DNA of 49,234 nt from the NCBI GenBank assembly GCA_903884535.1, contig CAISEZ010000074.1:1-49234 (forward strand), read 5' to 3'. Below the pieces are notes generated by a model. The model saw nothing but the letters and a program-made list of their open reading frames with translations. It searched no databases and was not told where the DNA came from. The stretch's first letter is position 1, and each line of letters begins with the position of its first letter. This stretch comes from an uncultured Verrucomicrobia subdivision 3 bacterium (GTDB lineage Bacteria > Verrucomicrobiota > Verrucomicrobiia > Limisphaerales > UBA11358). Both the position numbers and the translations under genes were made by a program. Shown piece after piece: positions 44,940-49,234 of this stretch.

Positions 44940-47681
44940 ATGCAATCCCATCGCACCTGCCGCGCCCTTCTGGCCGCGCTGCTGGCCATTTTTTCCGCGC
45001 TGAATTTTTCCGCCCGTGCCGATGACGCGCTCGCCTGGCCGCCGATCACGGCGCAGACCAAACCGTGGGCCTGGTGGTGGTGGCACGGCAGCGCGGTGGA
45101 CGCGACGAACATCGCGCACGAATTGCAGCGCTTCCACGACGCCGGTTTGGGCGGCGTGCAAATCACTTCGATTTACGGCACAAAAGGCGCAGAAGCTCGT
45201 GATATTCCTTATCTGTCGCCGACGTGGCTGACGATGATGGGCTGCACGGTGGACGACGCGAAGCAACTCGGCATGGGCGTGACGATGACGCTCGGCAGCG
45301 GCTGGTGTTTTGGCGGACCAACCGTCAGCGATCAGGATGCGAATGCGAGCGTGGTGGTGAAGACTTATTCTGTCGTGGCCGGTCAAAAAGTGAACGGCAA
45401 ATTTAATCGCGATGCCACGCAAGCGCTCGTTGCTTTTTCGCCGGACGGAAAATCGGTTGAACTTACTGATAAAATTTCCGCCAGCGGCGAACTGGATTGG
45501 ATTGTGCCAAACGATTCGACCAACTGGACCATTTACGCCATCTCGCAGAAGGCCTCCGGCCAGAAGGTCAAACGCCCCGCGCCCGGCGGCGAAGGCTGGA
45601 TGCTGAACCCGGCGTATCCGCTGGCGATGACCAACTGGCTGACGTGGTTTGACAAAGCGCTCGCCAATTATTCCGGCTCCAAACCGGAGGCCGTGTTTCA
45701 GGATTCTTACGAATACCGCACCGACTGGTCGCCGGATTTTTTCGCGCAGTTCGAAAAACGGCGCGGCTACAAATTGCAGACCGAGCTGCCCGCGCTTTTT
45801 GGCAACGCGGCGGACGACCATGCCGCGCGCGTGAAATACGATTATCGCCTGACGCTTTCCGACATCATGGTGCAGCAGTCCGAGCCGGCGTGGATTGACT
45901 GGGCGCACAAGAATGGTTTCAGCGCGATTTACCAGGCGCACGGCACGCCCGGCAACTGGCTCGATCTTTACGGCGACGCCGACATGCCGGAGACCGAGAT
46001 GTTCCACAACGACCGCAGCATTTTGATTTCCAAATTCGCGTCTTCTGCCGCGCACACGCAAGGGCGTCCGCTCACCGGCGCCGAGACCGGCACCTGGCTC
46101 AAGGAACATTTCACCGAGACGCTCGCCGACGTGAAATATATCGCCGACGACATGTTTCTTGCCGGCGTGAACCGCATTTTTTACCACGGCACCTGCTATT
46201 CGCCGGACGACGCGGCGTGGCCGGGCTGGCTGTTTTACGCCTCGACGGAAATGAATCCGCGCAATTCCATCTGGCACGACGTGTCGGCGGTCAACGCCTA
46301 CATCGCGCGCTGCCAGTCCATTTTGCAATTCGGCCAGCCCGATAACGACATTTTGCTCTACTGGCCGGTCGCGGATTTCTGGAGCCAGCCCGAGGGGATG
46401 CTGCAACCGATGGCCGTCGGCAAAACGGAATGGTTTGAAAACCAGCCCATCGGCAAAACCGCGCATGAGTTGTGGAACAAAGGTTATCAATTCGATTACG
46501 TTTCGGATGAGCAATTAAAAACAGCGAAAGCTGTGAATGGATATATTCGCTTACCCGGTGGAAAATATCGAATTATCTATGTCCCGGAGTGCAAATATAT
46601 TGATTTGGAAACCTTCAAACAGCTTCTGTCACTGGCCGAAAAAGGAGCTACTGTAGTTTTTGTGAATGATTTGCCTAAAGGAATATCCGGAGCAAAGGAC
46701 ATAGAAAAGAAACAAAAAGAGTTTGCTCAATTGAAATCCAAAATTGTATTTCAGAAGACGTTTGAGGGCGGATTTGGTATGCGAACTGGCGACTTTTTAA
46801 GAACGGGGAAATATGGAAATGGAGAAATTCGATGCACGGACTATTTTGATACCACCTGTTTTGCTGGAAGTGGCTTGTCATACGTTAAGCGCGCTTACTT
46901 TGGTGAATGGAAAGGGTGGAACTATTTCATCGTAAATCGAGGTAAGGCAGAATTCGATAACACTGTTTGTCTCGACGGTGATTACGGTGAGTCGGCCGTA
47001 ATTCTCGACCCGATGACTGGAAAATCCGGTTTAGTAAAGAGAGAGACTACTGGATTTCATTTGCAACTCGCCGCCGGCGAGTCGGTTATTTTGCGCACTT
47101 TTCGGACACCAAGCAGCAGCGACGTGGAACCTTTCAGACCCAAAGGCCCGGCGTGGACTTACTGGCAAACCAATTACCAGCCGGCGGCCATCAGCGGCGA
47201 TTGGAAAATAAAATTCCTCGAAGGCGGCCCGACGCTGCCGGCGGATTTTCAAACCGCCAAGCTCGCTTCGTGGACGACGTTTCCGGACACGAACACGCAA
47301 GCCTTCGCCGGCACCGCGAAATACGAAACCACGTTTGATGCGCCGGATTCAGCTGGCAAGCATTTTGAAATCAATCTTGGCGATGTGCGCCAGAGCGCGC
47401 GGGTGCGCGTGAACGGCAAGGATTACGGCACGCTCATCACGCCGCCGTTCCGCGTGGTCGTGGACAATCTCAAACCCACCGGCAACACGCTCGAAGTGGA
47501 AGTCACCAGCGTCGCCGCCAATCGCATCCGCGACCTGGACCGGCGCGGCGTGAACTGGAAAATTTTCAAGGACATCAACATCGTCAACGTGAACTACAAG
47601 CCGTTCAACGCCGCCGACTGGCCGCTCACCGACTGCGGCCTGCTCGGCCCGGTGACGCTGACGCCAGTGACGGCGAAATGA
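44940..47681 (+). CDS. Alpha-L-rhamnosidase-like glycoside hydrolase (GH106 type)
   Basis: The 913-residue exported enzyme starts at ATG 44940 (signal peptide SHRTCRALLAALLAIFSALN, then FSARA). A TIM-barrel-like catalytic region with PWAWWWWHGSAVDA, GVQITSIYGTKGAEARD and MTLGSGWCFGGP follows the GH106 pattern. The C-terminus has the typical beta-sandwich (FEINLGDVRQSARVRVNGKD, then VTSVAANRIRDLDRRG). GH106 enzymes release L-rhamnose from rhamnogalacturonan and related glycans. The frame is intact, but bases 46490-47060 are AT-rich with unlike codon use, so the middle of the gene looks mosaic. It is divergent from the sugar transporter and upstream of a pectate-lyase-like gene. Confidence 0.83.
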   Translation: MQSHRTCRALLAALLAIFSALNFSARADDALAWPPITAQTKPWAWWWWHGSAVDATNIAHELQRFHDAGLGGVQITSIYGTKGAEARDIPYLSPTWLTMMGCTVDDAKQLGMGVTMTLGSGWCFGGPTVSDQDANASVVVKTYSVVAGQKVNGKFNRDATQALVAFSPDGKSVELTDKISASGELDWIVPNDSTNWTIYAISQKASGQKVKRPAPGGEGWMLNPAYPLAMTNWLTWFDKALANYSGSKPEAVFQDSYEYRTDWSPDFFAQFEKRRGYKLQTELPALFGNAADDHAARVKYDYRLTLSDIMVQQSEPAWIDWAHKNGFSAIYQAHGTPGNWLDLYGDADMPETEMFHNDRSILISKFASSAAHTQGRPLTGAETGTWLKEHFTETLADVKYIADDMFLAGVNRIFYHGTCYSPDDAAWPGWLFYASTEMNPRNSIWHDVSAVNAYIARCQSILQFGQPDNDILLYWPVADFWSQPEGMLQPMAVGKTEWFENQPIGKTAHELWNKGYQFDYVSDEQLKTAKAVNGYIRLPGGKYRIIYVPECKYIDLETFKQLLSLAEKGATVVFVNDLPKGISGAKDIEKKQKEFAQLKSKIVFQKTFEGGFGMRTGDFLRTGKYGNGEIRCTDYFDTTCFAGSGLSYVKRAYFGEWKGWNYFIVNRGKAEFDNTVCLDGDYGESAVILDPMTGKSGLVKRETTGFHLQLAAGESVILRTFRTPSSSDVEPFRPKGPAWTYWQTNYQPAAISGDWKIKFLEGGPTLPADFQTAKLASWTTFPDTNTQAFAGTAKYETTFDAPDSAGKHFEINLGDVRQSARVRVNGKDYGTLITPPFRVVVDNLKPTGNTLEVEVTSVAANRIRDLDRRGVNWKIFKDINIVNVNYKPFNAADWPLTDCGLLGPVTLTPVTAK

Positions 47682-47757
47682 TTTAACACCCGCGTCTCGC
47701 AGGTGGTTTCGGGTATCCCGCCCGAAACCGAGAGGCAGGTGTTGCCACATTAAATCA
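47679..47757. repeat. Nested palindrome after the rhamnosidase gene
   Basis: Outer TGATTTAA/TTAAATCA (47679-47686, 47750-47757), middle AACACC/GGTGTT (47685-47690, 47738-47743) and inner GGTTTCGGG/CCCGAAACC (47705-47713, 47721-47729) arms form one long hairpin. The outer arm includes the rhamnosidase stop codon. No T-run is present. It may be a REP-like palindrome or an mRNA 3'-end stabiliser. Confidence 0.7.
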
Positions 47758-47847
47758 CCGGCGGGCAGGCCCCTTTTATCAAGGTGAAGTGCAGAGGTTG
47801 AGGGCTGACGGGGAACTGGTTCCGGGCTAATCTAATACATCTCCACT

Positions 47848-49234
47848 GTGAAAATCTTTACCATTCGCCCGCCGGCTTTACGTTTTGTGCCTCGCCCCGT
47901 TATTTGGACGGTGGTCGGCTTCATTTCCACGGTTGCAATTTTTGCGCAACAACTCGCCTTTCCCGGCGCGGAAGGTTTCGGCAAATTCGCCACCGGTGCG
48001 CGCGGCGGCACAGTTTATCACGTCACGAACACGAACGATTCCGGTGCCGGCTCGTTTCGCGACGCGGTGAGTGTGTCCGGGCGGACCGTGGTTTTTGACA
48101 TCGGTGGCATCATAGATTATCAGGCGCCGCGTTATGCGCCCAAGTCCAACATCACCATCGCCGGTCAGACCGCGCCGGGTGATGGCGTGACGATTTACGG
48201 CAACGGCCTTTCGTTCTCCGGTTCGCAAAACATGATCTGCCGCTTCATCCGCGTTCGGGAAGGAATCAACGGCGACAGCGGCACGGACGCCATCGGCATC
48301 GCCAATGGCCACGACATGATTTTCGACCACTTGAGCGATTCGTGGGGTCGGGACGAAACTTTTTCGTGCAACGGGGCGGGGTTGATCACGAACATCACGA
48401 TTCAGAGCTGCATCATCGCGCAAGGGTTGCAGACGCACTCGGCGGGCGGCCTGATTCAGACCGATGGCGGCGTGAGCATTCTGCGCTGCCTCTACATTGA
48501 CAACGACACGCGCAATCCGAAGGTGAAGTTCAAAAACGAATTCGTGAACAACGTCGTCGCGAACTGGGAGACCATCGGCTACAACATGGGCGGCGATTCC
48601 GCCGGCGATTCCGCCGGCGATTCCTACGCGAACGCCTTCAATAATTATTTCATCAAAGGCCCGAACAGCAGCTCGTCCGCGTTTGGCGGCGGCAATTCGA
48701 ATTTTCACATTTACGCCACGAATAACTGGGTGGACGGAAATCACGACGGCGTGCTGAACGGCAGTGAGTGGGCGATCGCCAACTATGGCCCGTTGGATTT
48801 GCAGGCTGTGCCGTTCGATTATCCGATCACGAACGCCATGCCGCCGCTCACCGCGCTCAAGTTTGCGATCAGCGACGTCGGCACGTCGCAGCGCCGCGAC
48901 AGCGTGGACGAACGGTTGATCACCGAAGTTTTGTCCGGCGGCGTGCTCGGCGAAACCATCAGCAGCGAATACGCCGCGCCGATGAGCGGGCCGGGAATCA
49001 TTCGCAACGGTCCGACGCCGCTGGACACCGACCAGGACGGCATGCCCGATTTTTGGGAAAATGGGACCGGCTCAAATCCCAATGTTGCGAACAACATTGA
49101 TCCCAGCCCCAGCGGCAGCGGTTACACCCGGCTCGAAGATTATCTCAACTGGCTCGCCGAACCGCATGGCATCGCGCTGACCACCAATGTGGACGTTGAA
49201 CTGCGGCAGTTCACGCGCGGTTTCACGAATTATA
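47848..49234 (+). CDS. Pectate-lyase-like secreted protein (partial, runs off window)
   Basis: A GTG at 47848 opens a frame that continues past the end; 462 codons are present. A signal-anchor region (PVIWTVVGFISTVAIFAQQ) is followed by AFPGAEGFGKFATGARGGTV, YHVTNTNDSGAGSFRDAVS, TVVFDIGGIIDYQ and DHLSDSWGRDETFS. This is the parallel beta-helix pattern of PL1-type pectate lyases. A DTDQDGMPDFWE calcium-type loop and SGYTRLEDYLNWLAEPHG close the catalytic part, as in verrucomicrobial pectate lyases. A 12-base repeat occurs three times in frame at 48592-48627. It would cleave polygalacturonan outside the cell, fitting the rhamnosidase beside it. Confidence 0.83.
   Translation, partial: MKIFTIRPPALRFVPRPVIWTVVGFISTVAIFAQQLAFPGAEGFGKFATGARGGTVYHVTNTNDSGAGSFRDAVSVSGRTVVFDIGGIIDYQAPRYAPKSNITIAGQTAPGDGVTIYGNGLSFSGSQNMICRFIRVREGINGDSGTDAIGIANGHDMIFDHLSDSWGRDETFSCNGAGLITNITIQSCIIAQGLQTHSAGGLIQTDGGVSILRCLYIDNDTRNPKVKFKNEFVNNVVANWETIGYNMGGDSAGDSAGDSYANAFNNYFIKGPNSSSSAFGGGNSNFHIYATNNWVDGNHDGVLNGSEWAIANYGPLDLQAVPFDYPITNAMPPLTALKFAISDVGTSQRRDSVDERLITEVLSGGVLGETISSEYAAPMSGPGIIRNGPTPLDTDQDGMPDFWENGTGSNPNVANNIDPSPSGSGYTRLEDYLNWLAEPHGIALTTNVDVELRQFTRGFTNY
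48592..48627 (+). repeat. Three tandem 12-base units in the lyase gene
   Basis: GGCGATTCCGCC occurs twice in tandem, then as GGCGATTCCTAC, in frame, giving GDSA-GDSA-GDSY in the protein. It is a slippage-type expansion of a Gly-Asp-Ser loop. Confidence 0.8.

Noticed and set aside
44547-46514. 655-codon minus-strand open frame
   Set aside because: Antisense to the rhamnosidase, and it runs into the binding-protein gene in the wrong frame; no domains seen.

Overview
The window reads as a chromosomal segment of a Verrucomicrobiota bacterium, probably from the Pedosphaera/Limisphaerales side of the phylum. This is inferred from the style of the genes. Secreted proteins end in a beta-sandwich tail finishing in FYR or FYK. 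There is a giant autotransporter-associated beta-strand repeat protein beside an AFTLIELL pseudopilin. Two-component propeller kinases and plant-polysaccharide enzymes are present, most genes are GC-rich, and many starts lack a clear Shine-Dalgarno sequence. No rRNA, tRNA, CRISPR array or complete insertion sequence was seen.

Layout. Positions 1-2633 hold a BRCT protein with a doubtful 5' end and a frameshifted secreted protein. Positions 2750-8307 (minus strand) are a housekeeping block: parE, parC, a tiny zinc-ribbon gene, a CxxC protein and rnc. After a 425-base non-coding stretch comes a Lys/Ala-rich, probably nucleic-acid-binding protein (8733-9125) with a strong terminator. Positions 9270-23524 (plus strand) are a long type II secretion-like operon: a near-consensus sigma-54 promoter, a secreted Spy/ZraP-like protein, gspE-F-G-H-I-J-K-L-M-C, a secretin divided between two genes, and an NtrB/ZraS-type sensor kinase. 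Positions 23535-27750 (minus strand) carry a hemerythrin with a changed iron-ligand position, rmuC, ridA, an FHA/zinc/membrane protein and a methyltransferase resembling mycobacterial phthiotriol methyltransferases. Positions 27856-30159 hold an atypical zinc-finger SDR protein and an ankyrin protein.

Positions 30228-40586 (plus strand) form a sensing and surface module: a propeller histidine kinase, a NarL-type regulator, a 1700-residue beta-strand-repeat protein and a pseudopilin. A 20-base motif with a CCAG/CTGG dyad lies upstream of both surface genes. Positions 40638-49234 look like a pectin or rhamnogalacturonan locus: a ribose/rhamnose-type ABC transporter on the minus strand, a divergent GH106-type rhamnosidase, and a pectate-lyase-like protein that runs off the window.

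The most interesting candidates are: (i) the secretin split inside its N3 domain into two separately exported polypeptides; (ii) the coupling of a sigma-54 promoter, a Spy/ZraP-like protein, the secretion machine and an NtrB-class kinase with no regulator beside it, which suggests envelope-stress-controlled secretion; (iii) an AT-rich block of about 570 bases inside an otherwise GC-rich rhamnosidase gene; and (iv) several palindromic intergenic elements, one of which has become the coding leader of a pseudopilin.
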